From the NCBI RefSeq assembly GCF_001424165.1, contig NZ_LMOJ01000022.1:87882-151881 (forward strand): a DNA stretch of 64,000 nucleotides, given 5' to 3'. Under the pieces are notes generated by a model. It was not told the origin of the DNA, did not search any database, and worked only from the letters and a program-made list of their open reading frames with translations. The stretch comes from Massilia sp. Leaf139. GTDB taxonomy: Bacteria > Pseudomonadota > Gammaproteobacteria > Burkholderiales > Burkholderiaceae_D. The translations under genes were made by a program, and so were the position numbers. Position 1 is the stretch's first letter. Every line of letters starts with the position of its first letter. This document shows positions 25,261-34,832 of the stretch, piece by piece.

Positions 25261-26526
25261 TCAGGCCGCCGCGCTTTCCTGCTTTTCCGGCAGGGCGACC
25301 TGGTTGTCGACGCTGAACTGGTAATCCTTGAACACGTGCTCGGCGCTCAGGATCTGGTAATCGCCATTGGCCAGCTTGTGCGTCGTGTCCTTCAGGCGAT
25401 AGGTGTAGTGGCCGCAAGTCCAGCAATTGTAGTTGCGCATGTGCGTGCACAGGCAGGTCTTGTCCATCACCGGCGGGTTCTTGACGTCCGGGTTGGCCAG
25501 CACTTCGCGGTTGTACGAATTGATGTAGGCGCAGTTGCCGGTGGCGTCCAGCAGGTAGCCGTAGGATTCGCAGCCGGGACGGATGCCGGAACCGATCGCC
25601 GGCGTGCTCTTGAGCATGCGCATCGGGTAGCCGGTCGGCGAGATGCCGTTGACGATGATGTCTTCCTCGCTGGCGCGGAAGTATTCCTGCTTGACGCTGT
25701 CAGGCATGCCGCATTCGTGGGTCACGGTGAAGCGGGTCGCCACCTGCACGCCGCCCACGCCTTTTTCCAGGAAGGCCACCGCGTCCGAACCGGTGAACAC
25801 GCCGCCGGCTGCGATCAACGGGATGTCGATGTTTTCCGCGCGCATGTAGGCGAGGATCTCGTCGATGATCGTGTGCAGGTCGTAGTTCTTCCAATCGAAG
25901 CCGAAGCCCAGGTGGCCGCCGGCCAGCGGGCCCTCGACGATGATGAAATCGGGCGGACGGTTCAGCTTCGATACCTTGCGCAGGAACAGCTGCAGAGCGC
26001 GCACCGAGGACACGATGATGCCGAGCTTGGCTTCACGGAAGCGCGGGTGATCCTTGATCAGCTCGAAGGAACCGAGGTGCAGGCCGGCCGACATGGTGAT
26101 GCCGTCGATGCCCGCGTCCAGCGCCGAGGACAGGCGCGTGCGCAGGGTTTCCTTGGGCGCGTTCATGGTCAGCTTTTCCATGCAGTTCACGAAAATCAGG
26201 CCGTCGCCCTTTTTCGCCGCCATGGTCGCGCCCACGTGCAGGCGGGTCGCTTCGGCCAGGCGCTCGAGGTCGAACTGCACCACGGCCTTGTCCATGTTGT
26301 TGATGTTGAACTTGTAGAGCTTGGTCTTGTCCTTGACGAAGGTGGTGTCGAACTTGCGATCCGAGACGTCCTGCACCATCGCGTCCGAGATGTGGCCGAT
26401 GCCGCCCAGGCGCGCCGCTTCCAGCGCGAGCTCGGAGGTCGAAATGTCCACGCCCATTCCGCCGATCATGATGGGCACGTATTCCTTGTTGCCCAGACGC
26501 AGGCGGAAATCATCAACACGTTTCAT
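25261..26526 (-). CDS. Nitronate monooxygenase-like FMN protein with Cys-rich tail
   Basis: A 421-residue protein of the 2-nitropropane dioxygenase / nitronate monooxygenase family, a TIM barrel that binds FMN. Family features are VPIMIGGMGVDIST near the start, VEGPLAGGHLGFG and PLIAAGGVFTGSDAVAFLEKGVGGVQVATRF. The tail carries extra cysteines (319, 332 and the group 358, 360, 368, 371 in CLCTHMRNYNCWTC), which could bind a metal or Fe-S cluster. The substrate is unknown; enoyl reductases and PfaD-type proteins share the fold. The start ATG 26526 has AAGGATAGCA upstream. Transcribed alone. Confidence 0.85.
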   Translation of the reverse strand: MKRVDDFRLRLGNKEYVPIMIGGMGVDISTSELALEAARLGGIGHISDAMVQDVSDRKFDTTFVKDKTKLYKFNINNMDKAVVQFDLERLAEATRLHVGATMAAKKGDGLIFVNCMEKLTMNAPKETLRTRLSSALDAGIDGITMSAGLHLGSFELIKDHPRFREAKLGIIVSSVRALQLFLRKVSKLNRPPDFIIVEGPLAGGHLGFGFDWKNYDLHTIIDEILAYMRAENIDIPLIAAGGVFTGSDAVAFLEKGVGGVQVATRFTVTHECGMPDSVKQEYFRASEEDIIVNGISPTGYPMRMLKSTPAIGSGIRPGCESYGYLLDATGNCAYINSYNREVLANPDVKNPPVMDKTCLCTHMRNYNCWTCGHYTYRLKDTTHKLANGDYQILSAEHVFKDYQFSVDNQVALPEKQESAAA

Positions 26527-26693
26527 TGCTATCCTTAGACTACCTAGTTGCTCTTGCTCAAGAGGCCGGGCCATGCGAGCGAGTTTGTCCAGCCTCAATT
26601 CTACCCGAAGCAAAAAGTGGGTAGCGCGAGGCGTGCGGCGATATGCAGGGAGGGCGAACCAGGGCATCGCCCAGGCTGGGCACCCCGTGTCTG

Positions 26694-27179
26694 CTAATCG
26701 CGGAAGTTGTTGAACGCCAGCGGCAGATCCTGGATGTCCTTGCGCAGCAGGGCCATCGCCGCCTGCAGGTCGTCGCGCTTGGCGCCGGTGACGCGCACGG
26801 TTTCGCCCTGGATGCTGGCCTGCACCTTCATCTTGCTTTCCTTGATCGCCTTGGTGATCTTCTTGGCGTCCTCGGTCTCGATGCCGTTGCGCACCTTGAT
26901 CAGCTGCTTGACCTTGTCGCCGCCGATCTTCTCGATCTTTTCCTCGTCGAGGAAGCGCACGTCGACCTTACGCTTGGTCATTTTGTTGACCAGCACATCC
27001 TTCACCTGGCTCAGCTGGAAATCGGAATCGGCGAACAGGGTCAGTTCCTTTTCCTTTTGCTCGACCTTGGCCGAGCTGCCCTTGAAGTCGAAGCGGGTGG
27101 TGATTTCCTTGTTCGATTGCTCGACGGCGTTCTTCACTTCGACCATGTCTGCTTCGCAGACCACGTCAAACGATGGCAT
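26694..27179 (-). CDS. yajQ: YajQ-family nucleotide-binding protein
   Basis: A 161-residue member of the YajQ (DUF520) family: [51 protein letters not shown] and [12 protein letters not shown]. YajQ proteins bind nucleotides or RNA, and the Xanthomonas homologue is a c-di-GMP effector that works with a LysR regulator. The ATG 27179 gives the usual start and length. It is divergent from murB. Confidence 0.95.
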   Translation of the reverse strand: MPSFDVVCEADMVEVKNAVEQSNKEITTRFDFKGSSAKVEQKEKELTLFADSDFQLSQVKDVLVNKMTKRKVDVRFLDEEKIEKIGGDKVKQLIKVRNGIETEDAKKITKAIKESKMKVQASIQGETVRVTGAKRDDLQAAMALLRKDIQDLPLAFNNFRD

Positions 27180-27329
27180 GGCGGTTTCCTTTGGCTTGCA
27201 CATTTATAAGTGGCAGTATTTTAACGGACAAGCTGGAATAGAACGACCGTTTTCGCCGCCGGCGCCGGGCTTGCCTCCGAATTAGCTCTATAATCGTCCG
27301 GTTTCTGTCCTGCCCATTACCCGAAATCC

Positions 27330-28358
27330 ATGTCCAACGCGCTCACGATCGAACACGACGTTTCCCTGCAAGCCTTCAACACCTTCGGCCTCGCCGCGCG
27401 CGCTTGCCACTACCTGCGCGTCACCGGCGCGGCAGACCTGGCCGCACTGGGAACCGATGCCAGGCTCGCTGGCGTGCCGCGCTTTGTGCTCGGCGGCGGC
27501 AGCAACGTCCTGCTCACGCGCGACGTCGAGGCCCTGGTGCTGCACATGGCCATCGGGGGGCGCGCAATTGTCGGCGAAGAGGGCGGCAATGTCCTGGTGC
27601 GCGCCGGCGCCGGCGAAAACTGGCATGACTTCGTCGACTACACGCTGGGGCAGGGCCTGGGCGGACTGGAAAACCTGTCCCTGATTCCCGGCACCGTGGG
27701 CGCGGCGCCGATCCAGAACATCGGGGCCTACGGGCTGGAGATCAAGGATGTGTTCCATTCCTTGAGCGTGTTCGACCTGGCGAACGGCGCCGTGCGCACC
27801 ATGGCCGCGCCTGAGTGCCGCTTCGGCTACCGCGACAGCGTCTTCAAGCACGCGGACGGCGCCAATCTGGTCGTGCTCGACGTCACCTTCGCCCTGCCGC
27901 GCGCCTGGCAGCCGAACCTGCGCTACGCCGAGCTGGCGCAGGCGGTCTTGGCCGCCGGCATCGCCGCCCCGACGCCGCGCCAGGTGAGCGACACCGTAAT
28001 CGCGATCCGGCGCCGCAAGCTGCCCGATCCGCGCGAGATCGGCAATGCGGGCAGCTTCTTCAAGAATCCGGTGGTGCCGGGCGAGCAATGCCGCGCGCTG
28101 CTGGCGCGCTTCCCGCAACTGGTGCACCACGCGCAGCCGGACGGCAGCGAAAAGCTGGCCGCCGGCTGGCTGATCGACCAGTGCGGCTGGAAAGGGAAGA
28201 ATATGGGCGCGGCCGGCGTCTACCCGAAGCAGGCGCTGGTGTTGGTGAATAATGGCGGCGCGACCGGCGCCGAGTTGCAGGCGCTGGCGCGCGCGATCCA
28301 GCAGGACGTGCGCGAGCGCTTCGGGGTCGAGCTGGAGCCGGAACCGGTGTTCGTATAA
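27330..28358 (+). CDS. murB: UDP-N-acetylenolpyruvoylglucosamine reductase (type I)
   Basis: A 342-residue FAD enzyme that makes UDP-MurNAc, the second committed step of peptidoglycan synthesis, in the cytoplasm. It matches the E. coli type I enzyme in length and motifs: [10 protein letters not shown] for [20 protein letters not shown], the catalytic Ser in NAGSFFKNP, and [13 protein letters not shown]. It stands alone. A short palindromic repeat begins two bases after its stop. Confidence 0.96.
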   Translation: MSNALTIEHDVSLQAFNTFGLAARACHYLRVTGAADLAALGTDARLAGVPRFVLGGGSNVLLTRDVEALVLHMAIGGRAIVGEEGGNVLVRAGAGENWHDFVDYTLGQGLGGLENLSLIPGTVGAAPIQNIGAYGLEIKDVFHSLSVFDLANGAVRTMAAPECRFGYRDSVFKHADGANLVVLDVTFALPRAWQPNLRYAELAQAVLAAGIAAPTPRQVSDTVIAIRRRKLPDPREIGNAGSFFKNPVVPGEQCRALLARFPQLVHHAQPDGSEKLAAGWLIDQCGWKGKNMGAAGVYPKQALVLVNNGGATGAELQALARAIQQDVRERFGVELEPEPVFV

Positions 28359-28360
28359 AA

Positions 28361-28381
28361 GTAGGGTGGGCATGCCCACGC
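28361..28381. repeat. Half-element of the palindromic repeat family
   Basis: GTAGGGTGGGCATGCCCACGC, a single arm with the GGGCATGCCC core, begins directly after the murB stop. No matching right arm lies before the next gene. Confidence 0.6.
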
Positions 28382-28416
28382 AGGCGCGGGCATCGGAACG
28401 GCGGCAAGGGCCTCCG

Positions 28417-29406
28417 TCAGGCCCGGAACGCCGCCACCCGGTTACGCCCGCGCGACTTCGCCGCCTGCACCGCTTCGCCGGCACGCGCCAGCACGGCGTC
28501 GAAGACGCTGTCTTCCGACGGCACCGTCGAGGCCACGCCGACCGACATCGTCACGATGCGCCGCTCCGGCGCCGGATGCGACAGGGCCAGGCGCTCGAGC
28601 GCCGTGCGGCAGGATTCGGCCACCTGCACGGCGCCGTCGAGGCCCGTGTCCGGCAGCAGGATCGCGAACTGCTTGCCGTCGTAGCGCGCGGCCAGATCCG
28701 ACGGGCGTTTCAATTGCCCGGTCAGCACGCCCGCCATCCTGCGCAGGCACAGGTCGCCAGCCTCGCGTCCGAGGCGGTGATTGAAATAGCCGAAGCTGTC
28801 GACGTCGCACACCAGCAGCGAGAGCGGCAGGCCGTTGCGCCGTGCGCGCTGCCATTCGCCCAGCGCCACCTGGTCGAAGCGGTGCCGGTTCGGGATGCCG
28901 GTCAGGCTGTCCATCCCGGCCATGCGGTCGAGTTCGCCGTGGGCGCACGCCAGCAGCGCCTGGGTCTCGTTCAGGCGGCGCAGGGCGTCCTCGCGTTCGA
29001 GCAGTATTCCGCTGGCGAACGCGTGGTAGCGCAGGCGCGCCAGCAATTCGGTGCGGGTCGGTAGTTCGCCGAGATAATCGCTGGCGCCGGCGTCAAAGGC
29101 CGCCTCGCGCCCGGCGCCCTCGGCATGCGGCGCCAGCACCAGCAGCGGCAGATGGGCCAGCGCCGGACTGGCGCGGCAGGCGCGGAGGAATTCGCTGCAG
29201 TCCTCGCGGCCGCCGAGGGCGCGCACCAGCACCGTCGGGCGCAGCGGCGGCGCCTGCTCCAGGGCCTGGGCGGCGTCGAGCAGCACCAGCTCGATGCCGG
29301 CCTCGTCCGCCAGCATTCCGCGCAAGGCGCCGGCAAAGGGCGGCGCGCCGACCAGCAGGACGCGGCAAGGACTGTTCGAAGACGCAAAGGCGGTGGCAAA
29401 GGGCAT
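28417..29406 (-). CDS. Degenerate receiver-GGDEF protein, probable c-di-GMP-binding pseudo-enzyme
   Basis: A 329-residue protein with a receiver-like domain (about 14-128) and a GGDEF-fold domain (about 162-329). The receiver lacks the acidic pair (VLLVGAPP), has Val-Arg where the phospho-Asp belongs (TVLVRAL) and no conserved Lys (DYLGELP). The cyclase motif GGDEF is DGKQF (243-247), with the metal Glu/Asp replaced by Lys-Gln, and DVDSFGYFNH lacks the usual Lys and Asp. An intact I-site motif RPSD (234-237) remains. Neither phosphorylation nor synthesis is expected; c-di-GMP sensing through the I-site is the likely role. Divergent from the SDR gene. Confidence 0.85.
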   Translation of the reverse strand: MPFATAFASSNSPCRVLLVGAPPFAGALRGMLADEAGIELVLLDAAQALEQAPPLRPTVLVRALGGREDCSEFLRACRASPALAHLPLLVLAPHAEGAGREAAFDAGASDYLGELPTRTELLARLRYHAFASGILLEREDALRRLNETQALLACAHGELDRMAGMDSLTGIPNRHRFDQVALGEWQRARRNGLPLSLLVCDVDSFGYFNHRLGREAGDLCLRRMAGVLTGQLKRPSDLAARYDGKQFAILLPDTGLDGAVQVAESCRTALERLALSHPAPERRIVTMSVGVASTVPSEDSVFDAVLARAGEAVQAAKSRGRNRVAAFRA

Positions 29407-29555
29407 CGGATTGGTGCAATAGAAGAGGGCGCTTCATTCTACCCCAGCAATCCGCAATTTGTTGCATTTTGCATACATTCAGTGTTGAGTTACAACGGTC
29501 TGCAGCAGCGCCCGCCTTGCGCTATGCTCGACGTTCAACTCAGGAGAACAAGAAC

Positions 29556-30281
29556 ATGAAAGCCATCGTCACCGGCCACACCAAGGGACTGGGCGCCGCC
29601 ATCGCCGCCGAACTGATCGAACGGGGCGTGCCCGTGCTGGGCCTGGCGCGCGGCCGCAGCGCCGCCGCGCCGTCGGCACTGCTCACCGAGGTCGAGGTCG
29701 ACCTGTCCGACAGCGCCGCTCTTGCGGCGTTCGTGTCAGGCCCCACGCTGGCCGACTGGCTGCGCGATGAGGGTGCGACCCTGCTGGTGAACAATGCCGG
29801 CGTCGTCAGCCCGGTCGGCCCGCTGCAGGAACAGGATCCACTGGCCGCGCTGCGCGCCGTCACGCTGAACGTGGCCGCGCCGCTGGTGCTGGCGGCAAGC
29901 GTGGTGCAGGCCAGCCGCGGCGAGCGCCGCATCCTGCACGTGTCGAGCGGGGCGGGAAGGAATGCCTATCCCGGCTGGAGCGTCTACTGCGCCACCAAGG
30001 CCGCGCTGGATCGCCATGCCGAAGCGGTGCTGCAGGATGGCGACCAGGATGGCAACTGCGGTGTGCGCTGCTGCAGCCTGGCGCCCGGCGTGATCGACAC
30101 CGGGATGCAGGCCGAGATCCGCGCCACGCCGGAATCGCATTTCCCGATGAAGGAGCGCTTCGTGCAGCTCAAGCAGGAAGGGGCGCTGGCCGCGCCGGCC
30201 GAATGCGCGCGCAAGCTGGTCGACTATCTGCTGGCCGAGGATTTCGGAAGCGAACCGGTGGCGGATCTGCGCAGCGTCTGA
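29556..30281 (+). CDS. Short-chain dehydrogenase/reductase
   Basis: A 241-residue NAD(P)-dependent Rossmann enzyme. TGHTKGLG is the nucleotide loop, LVNNAG the central motif, and VSSGAGRNAYPGWSVYCATK carries the catalytic Ser, Tyr and Lys. The substrate is unknown. CAGGAGAACA precedes the ATG at 29556. The frame is open far upstream (to 28842) because of base composition, but that part overlaps the pseudo-GGDEF gene on the other strand and is not protein-like. Confidence 0.92.
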   Translation: MKAIVTGHTKGLGAAIAAELIERGVPVLGLARGRSAAAPSALLTEVEVDLSDSAALAAFVSGPTLADWLRDEGATLLVNNAGVVSPVGPLQEQDPLAALRAVTLNVAAPLVLAASVVQASRGERRILHVSSGAGRNAYPGWSVYCATKAALDRHAEAVLQDGDQDGNCGVRCCSLAPGVIDTGMQAEIRATPESHFPMKERFVQLKQEGALAAPAECARKLVDYLLAEDFGSEPVADLRSV

Positions 30282-30291
30282 AGGCTGGGCA

Positions 30292-30540
30292 TCATGAGAA
30301 GCCGCCGGACGGCGAACCCTCGGGCCGCGGCAGGCGCCGCCGCGGTACCTGGGTGCGCTGGTAAGCCGTACGGTCGAGCACGCGCTGCGCCACCGCGTCC
30401 GGCACCCGCGTTTCGCGCATGAAGGCGGCGGCGACCCCGACGCCGAGGTTGTCTCGGTAGGCGATGGCCACGTCGACCAGCGCGCCGAGCACGGGATCGC
30501 TACGCCGTTCCCGCACGCCGCCTGCAAAAGAGTCGTTCAC
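30292..30540 (-). CDS. Small hypothetical protein
   Basis: An 82-residue protein I do not recognise. It starts at a GTG (30540) with a strong ribosome site, GAGGAG, seven bases upstream, which is the best evidence that it is real. It has VALAYR-like helices in the first half (DVAIAYRDNLGVGVAAAFM), then RVPDAVAQRVLD, and an Arg/Pro-rich tail (PRRRLPRPEG). It is convergent with the SDR gene, only 10 bases away. Confidence 0.65.
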   Translation of the reverse strand: MNDSFAGGVRERRSDPVLGALVDVAIAYRDNLGVGVAAAFMRETRVPDAVAQRVLDRTAYQRTQVPRRRLPRPEGSPSGGFS

Positions 30541-30721
30541 GCTGTCTCCTCGTCGCTATGCAGCCACGCGGCGGCTGGCCCAACGGGACATCCGCGCGAA
30601 CTTACGCATACCCTTGCCTTGTGATGCAGCTTGGGTAAGTTCGTGCCAGTTTAGTAAATACAATTGATGGCTGCAACAATTAATGCCGGGTTTCCTTGCC
30701 GGACGACGCTGCGTGCCAACG

Positions 30722-30745
30722 AAAAAGCCGCCCGCAGGCGGCTTT
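30722..30745 (-). terminator. Rho-independent terminator of argG
   Basis: The stem AGCCGCC/GGCGGCT is preceded on the plus strand by a run of A (T on the minus strand). It lies about 20 bases after the argG stop. Confidence 0.8.
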
Positions 30746-30763
30746 GGCGATGCTCCGACCAGC

Positions 30764-31996
<1,233 letters not shown>

Positions 31997-32133
31997 GGAG
32001 GTTCCAGTGTGGAGGGAGGTGGGATTGAAGTGGTCAGCCGACGCGCTCTGACAACAAGGCGCCGACGATCAAACAAAGGGTTGGTGGTGGGTTAATCGAT
32101 ATAAAAGGTTTCACGCGCCGGGTGTTGCCCGGT

Positions 32134-32532
32134 CTAGGCTGCTTCGTGGCACACGGCTTCGATATTGTGCCCGTCCGGGTCGAGCACGAAAGCGCCATAG
32201 TAGTTCGGGTGGTAATGCGGGCGCGGGCCCGGCGCGCCGTTGTCGCGGCCGCCGGCAGCGATGGCCGCATGGTAGAAGGCGTCGACCTGGGCACGGTCGC
32301 CCACGCGGAAAGCCACGTGCAGCGGCGGGTGGTTCACCGGGCGCGCGGCGGTGGCGCCGGAAATCCAGAAGTCCGGCTTCGGCGCCTCGCCGAAGCCGAT
32401 CACGTCGGTGCTGCCGGTGACGGCGGCCGGAATCTCGGCCAGCACGGCATAGCCGATCGGCGCCAGCGCGGCCGCATAGAAGCTGCGGCTGCGGGCCACG
32501 TCGGCAACGATGACGCCGGTATGGTCGATCAT
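32134..32532 (-). CDS. VOC (glyoxalase/dioxygenase fold) protein
   Basis: A 132-residue protein with one vicinal-oxygen-chelate domain pair: MIDHTGVIVADVARSRSFYAAAL at the start and HYHPNYYGAFVLDPDGHNIEAVCH at the end, with His and Glu in metal-ligand positions. Substrate unknown. The start ATG 32532 has GAAAGGCGAA upstream and lies ten bases after the argF stop, so it is co-transcribed with argF. Confidence 0.88.
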   Translation of the reverse strand: MIDHTGVIVADVARSRSFYAAALAPIGYAVLAEIPAAVTGSTDVIGFGEAPKPDFWISGATAARPVNHPPLHVAFRVGDRAQVDAFYHAAIAAGGRDNGAPGPRPHYHPNYYGAFVLDPDGHNIEAVCHEAA

Positions 32533-32542
32533 GATTCGCCTT

Positions 32543-33472
32543 TCACTGCGCATCCTCGATGCGGCCGAGCAGCAGGTATTCGATCAGGGCCTTCTGCACG
32601 TGCAGGCGGTTTTCCGCCTCGTCCCAGACCACCGATTGCGGGCCGTCGATGACTTCGGCCGCGACTTCCTCGCCGCGGTGCGCGGGCAGGCAATGCATGA
32701 AGATCGCATCGGGAGTGGCGCGCGCCATCTTGGCGGCATCGACGATGAAACCGTCGAAGTCCTGCAGGCGCTGGGCGTTTTCCTTTTCAAAGCCCATGCT
32801 CGTCCAGACGTCGGTGCTGACCAGGTGCGCGCCTTCGCAGGCATCCGACGGGTTTTCGAAACGCGTATAGCGCGTGGTCGAGACCAGGGCCGGGTCGAGC
32901 TCGTAGCCCTGCGGCGTCGAGATGTTCAGGTGGAAGCCGAACACTTCGGCCGCCTGCAGCCAGGAATACAGCATGTTGTTGGCGTCGCCGATCCAGGCCA
33001 CCGTCTTGCCGGCGATCGGGCCGCGGTGCTCGTAAAAGGTGAAGATGTCGGCCAGCACCTGGCACGGGTGGTGTTCGTTGGTGAGACCGTTGATGACCGG
33101 GACGCGCGAGTGTGCCGCGAAGCGCTCGATGATGTCCTGGCCGAAGGTGCGCACCATGATGATGTCGCACATGCGGCTCATCACCTGGCCCGCATCCTCG
33201 ACCGGTTCGCCGCGCCCGAGCTGGCTGTCGCGCGTGTTCAGGTAGATCGCCGCGCCGCCCAGCTGGTGCATGCCGGCTTCGAACGACAGGCGCGTGCGCG
33301 TCGAGCTCTTCTCGAAGACCATCACCAGGGTACGGTCGACCAGCGGGTGGTAGACCTCGTAGGCTTTGAACTTGCGCTTGATGACCCGGGCGCGCTCGAT
33401 CACGTATTCGAATTCGTCGAGCGAGAAATCGGAGAATTGCAGGAAGTGCTTGATCGGGTTGGTGCCTGGCAT
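32543..33472 (-). CDS. argF: Ornithine carbamoyltransferase
   Basis: A 309-residue enzyme that makes citrulline from ornithine and carbamoyl phosphate. FEKSSTRTR is the carbamoyl-phosphate loop, HPCQ the second signature, and FMHCLPAHRGEEV the ornithine-side motif. The start is ATG 33472. With argG 1.5 kb away it gives two successive arginine-pathway steps. The upstream gap holds an inverted repeat with an ARG-box-like half site. Confidence 0.96.
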   Translation of the reverse strand: MPGTNPIKHFLQFSDFSLDEFEYVIERARVIKRKFKAYEVYHPLVDRTLVMVFEKSSTRTRLSFEAGMHQLGGAAIYLNTRDSQLGRGEPVEDAGQVMSRMCDIIMVRTFGQDIIERFAAHSRVPVINGLTNEHHPCQVLADIFTFYEHRGPIAGKTVAWIGDANNMLYSWLQAAEVFGFHLNISTPQGYELDPALVSTTRYTRFENPSDACEGAHLVSTDVWTSMGFEKENAQRLQDFDGFIVDAAKMARATPDAIFMHCLPAHRGEEVAAEVIDGPQSVVWDEAENRLHVQKALIEYLLLGRIEDAQ

Positions 33473-33548
33473 AGTGACTCGAGGTGGACGTTATCCACTT
33501 GATTATAAGGGGTTTCGCTTGACGCTAGGGAAAGCGCTACCGGACGGC

Positions 33549-33575
33549 CGCGTTATGCACCGTATTCATAACGCG
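33549..33575. promoter_or_regulatory. Inverted repeat upstream of argF
   Basis: CGCGTTATG (33549-33557) and CATAACGCG (33567-33575) form a perfect 9-bp inverted repeat with a nine-base loop. It lies 77-103 bases upstream of the argF start and just after the rsgA stop. Read on the minus strand it contains TGAATACGGTGCAT, which resembles half of an ARG box. It could be an operator or an rsgA 3' hairpin; no T-run follows. Confidence 0.4.
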
Positions 33576-33594
33576 TGCCGGGTTATCGACCCCA

Positions 33595-34503
33595 TCAATA
33601 CAGCGTCTGCGCCGACTCGTGCAGCAGCTGGCCGTACAGCTCGTGGCGGTGCTTGGCGATCTTGCCTTCGGCGAGGGCCGTCAGCACCGCGCACTGCGGC
33701 TCGGCCAGGTGGCGGCAGTTGTAGTACTTGCAGCCGCCGAGATAGGGCTTGAATTCGACGAAGGCGCGCTCCAGCATGCCCTCGGACAGGTGGTACAGGC
33801 CGAATTCCTGGAAGCCCGGCGAATCGATGATCGCAGCGCCTTCACCCTCTCCTTGCAGCCAGTACAGGCGCGTGAAGGTCGTGGTGTGCTTGCCGGTGTC
33901 GAGCGCAGCGGAGATTTCGCGCACGGCGATGTCGGCATCCGGAATTAGCAAGTTGATGAGCGAGGACTTGCCCATGCCCGACTGGCCGATGAAGATCGAG
34001 GACTGGCCCGCCAGGAGCGGGCGCAGTACTTCCAGTGCATGCTCCGGATTGGCGCGCGCCGAGACCTCGTGCACCGGATAGCCGAGCGCCGCATAGACGC
34101 CGGCCCGTTCGCGCGCGCGCGGCAGCAGCTCTTCGACGTCGGTCTTGTTGAGGATGAGGTGAGCCTCGATGCCGGCCGCTTCCGCCGCCACCAGCGAGCG
34201 CGAGACGAGGTCGTCGGCGAAGCCGGGCTCGGTGGCGATCACGATGAACAGGCGCGAGATGTTCGCCGCCAGCAGCTTCGATTTGTATTGATCCGAGCGG
34301 TAGAGCAGGGTCTGGCGCTCGGCGATCTCTTCGATCACGGCCTGGTCGTTCGAGGTCTGCTTCAGGTGCACCACATCGCCGACGGCGACGTTCGTCTTCT
34401 TGCCGCGCGTGACGCACTGGAATTTTTCGCCGTTCACGTCGGCCAGGTAGTGGCGCCCGTGCGCCGCGATGATGGTGCCGGTCAGGCTCGTTTTTGCGTT
34501 CAT
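33595..34503 (-). CDS. rsgA: Small ribosomal subunit biogenesis GTPase RsgA
   Basis: A 302-residue circularly permuted GTPase that helps late maturation of the 30S subunit. An N-terminal OB-fold comes first, then the GTPase motifs in permuted order: [13 protein letters not shown] and DSPGF. A C-terminal zinc knuckle has the spacing C-x4-C-x-H-x5-C ([10 protein letters not shown]...QC). The start ATG 34503 overlaps the pterin dehydratase stop by four bases (ATGA), so it is the last gene of a coupled M48 protease - dehydratase - rsgA operon. Confidence 0.95.
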   Translation of the reverse strand: MNAKTSLTGTIIAAHGRHYLADVNGEKFQCVTRGKKTNVAVGDVVHLKQTSNDQAVIEEIAERQTLLYRSDQYKSKLLAANISRLFIVIATEPGFADDLVSRSLVAAEAAGIEAHLILNKTDVEELLPRARERAGVYAALGYPVHEVSARANPEHALEVLRPLLAGQSSIFIGQSGMGKSSLINLLIPDADIAVREISAALDTGKHTTTFTRLYWLQGEGEGAAIIDSPGFQEFGLYHLSEGMLERAFVEFKPYLGGCKYYNCRHLAEPQCAVLTALAEGKIAKHRHELYGQLLHESAQTLY

Positions 34504-34832
34504 GCGCGTGTCCGTTCGTCGTAGAGTGCGTCGGCTTTCGCAGCGCAGAGGATGTCGTTCATGGAGACCACGTTGCCGGCCGAGTGCGTCGTCCAGGCGA
34601 CGCTGCAGTGGCGGTAGCGCACCAGCATTTCCGGATGGTGATCCTCGAGGTGGATCATCGCCGCCAGCGCGGTCACGAAGGCGATGGTCTCGTGGTAGTT
34701 CGTAAATTCGTAGTTGCGCACGATGCGATTGCCGTCGAGCCGCCACTGCGGCAGCTGGGCGAGCAGGGTGGCCAGCTCGGGCGCGTCCAGGGCCGGCGCG
34801 CCGTGGGTGCAGTGCTGGTCGAGCAGGCTCAC
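34500..34832 (-). CDS. phhB: 4a-hydroxytetrahydrobiopterin dehydratase
   Basis: A 110-residue pterin-4a-carbinolamine dehydratase, which recycles the pterin cofactor of aromatic amino-acid hydroxylases. [17 protein letters not shown] leads to the catalytic [10 protein letters not shown], followed by [16 protein letters not shown] sequence. The start is a GTG at 34832 that overlaps the M48 protease stop (GTGA), and its own stop overlaps rsgA. No phenylalanine hydroxylase is in the window. Confidence 0.92.
   Translation of the reverse strand: MSLLDQHCTHGAPALDAPELATLLAQLPQWRLDGNRIVRNYEFTNYHETIAFVTALAAMIHLEDHHPEMLVRYRHCSVAWTTHSAGNVVSMNDILCAAKADALYDERTRA

Noticed and set aside
22609..26538. 1309-codon plus-strand frame
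   Set aside because: It runs antisense through the GGDEF-EAL and nitronate-monooxygenase genes, which have clear domains. It is a high-GC shadow.
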